Translations under genes and position numbers: made by a program | Shown: one piece after another, positions 63,944 through 64,000 of the stretch | Layout: every line of letters begins with the position of its first letter | How positions within the stretch are numbered: the first letter of the stretch is position 1 | Source of the DNA: Mucilaginibacter sp. | GTDB taxonomy: Bacteria; Bacteroidota; Bacteroidia; Sphingobacteriales; Sphingobacteriaceae | Direction: 5' to 3' | Assembly: GCA_030445275.1 (NCBI GenBank) | Contig: JAUCSE010000092.1 | Coordinates: 1-64,000 of the forward strand | Length of the DNA stretch: 64,000 bases | Notes under the pieces: model-generated | Told to the model about the DNA's origin: nothing | Seen by the model: the letters and a program-made list of their open reading frames with translations, nothing else | Database searches by the model: none

Positions 63944-64000
63944 ATGGATATTAACTTTTACCTACTACTCATTAACAGTGCAAAGAAAATAAGCGCTGTT
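63944..64000 (+). CDS. Start of a truncated gene at the right edge
   Basis: An ATG at 63944 opens a frame that stays open for 19 codons to the end of the window (MDINFYLLLINSAKKISAV). Its place after the TetR gene and the second operator suggests a regulated target, often an efflux gene in such loci. The identity cannot be told from 19 residues. Confidence 0.4.
   Translation, partial: MDINFYLLLINSAKKISAV

Overview
The window looks like a chromosomal stretch of a member of the Bacteroidota, most likely Sphingobacteriaceae (Mucilaginibacter/Pedobacter-like). The reasons are two SusC/SusD pairs, an ECF sigma/FecR pair, HmuY-type haem proteins, a GH92 mannosidase, AT-rich leaders with few Shine-Dalgarno sites, several TAnnTTTG-type -7 boxes, and intergenic palindromes of the GTCATTTCGA and CGTCATTGCGAGGCACGAAG kinds that are common in this group. 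The genus is an inference. No rRNA, tRNA, CRISPR array, prophage or intact insertion sequence was seen.

Region 1 (1-9900) appears devoted to sulfur. On the minus strand a SAM-I (S-box) riboswitch at 5863-5966 precedes a TlpA-like thioredoxin, a 36-residue Cys/Met-rich small ORF and a SusC/SusD uptake pair, closed by a terminator at 61-95. Divergent from it is a family 2A encapsulin operon: shell protein, a cysteine desulfurase with a long disordered N-terminal cargo domain, and a serine O-acetyltransferase. A perfect 32-bp inverted repeat lies between the last two genes. Sulfur-regulated import next to encapsulated cysteine desulfuration is the most interesting feature of the window.

Region 2 (10-20 kb) holds carbohydrate and transport genes: a CPA2 antiporter, a secreted GH92 alpha-mannosidase, a LacI regulator divergent from myo-inositol oxygenase and an SSS symporter (with a LacI-type palindrome between them), and an APC amino acid permease bracketed by two nearly identical terminator hairpins.

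Region 3 (20-32.4 kb) is a large haem acquisition locus. hmuY-T-U-V-S run leftward. A TonB receptor, three more HmuY-like proteins and two paralogous Ig-like lipoproteins run rightward, followed by an AraC regulator. Two 25-bp palindromes of the same geometry (CTTATTT-N11-AAATAAG), resembling Fur boxes, sit before the two divergent first genes.

Region 4 (32.4-47.7 kb): ECF sigma factor, divergent FecR, STN-containing SusC, SusD, aquaporin, orphan hybrid histidine kinase, a Wzi/RemB-like outer membrane protein and a large DUF2723 membrane protein.

Region 5 (47.9-59.6 kb) contains an HD-PycTM fusion, polyphosphate kinase 1, an SdiA-regulated-type lipoprotein, a PAP2 phosphatase, a decayed Omp85 paralogue, a 785-residue protein of unknown function, an intact Omp85 barrel fused to a CotH/HipA-like kinase-like domain, and a DAC-domain (c-di-AMP synthase-like) protein.

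Region 6 (59.7-64 kb): Crp/Fnr regulator, MFS transporter, SDR oxidoreductase, DinB protein and a TetR regulator flanked by two matching palindromes, with the start of a further gene at the right edge.
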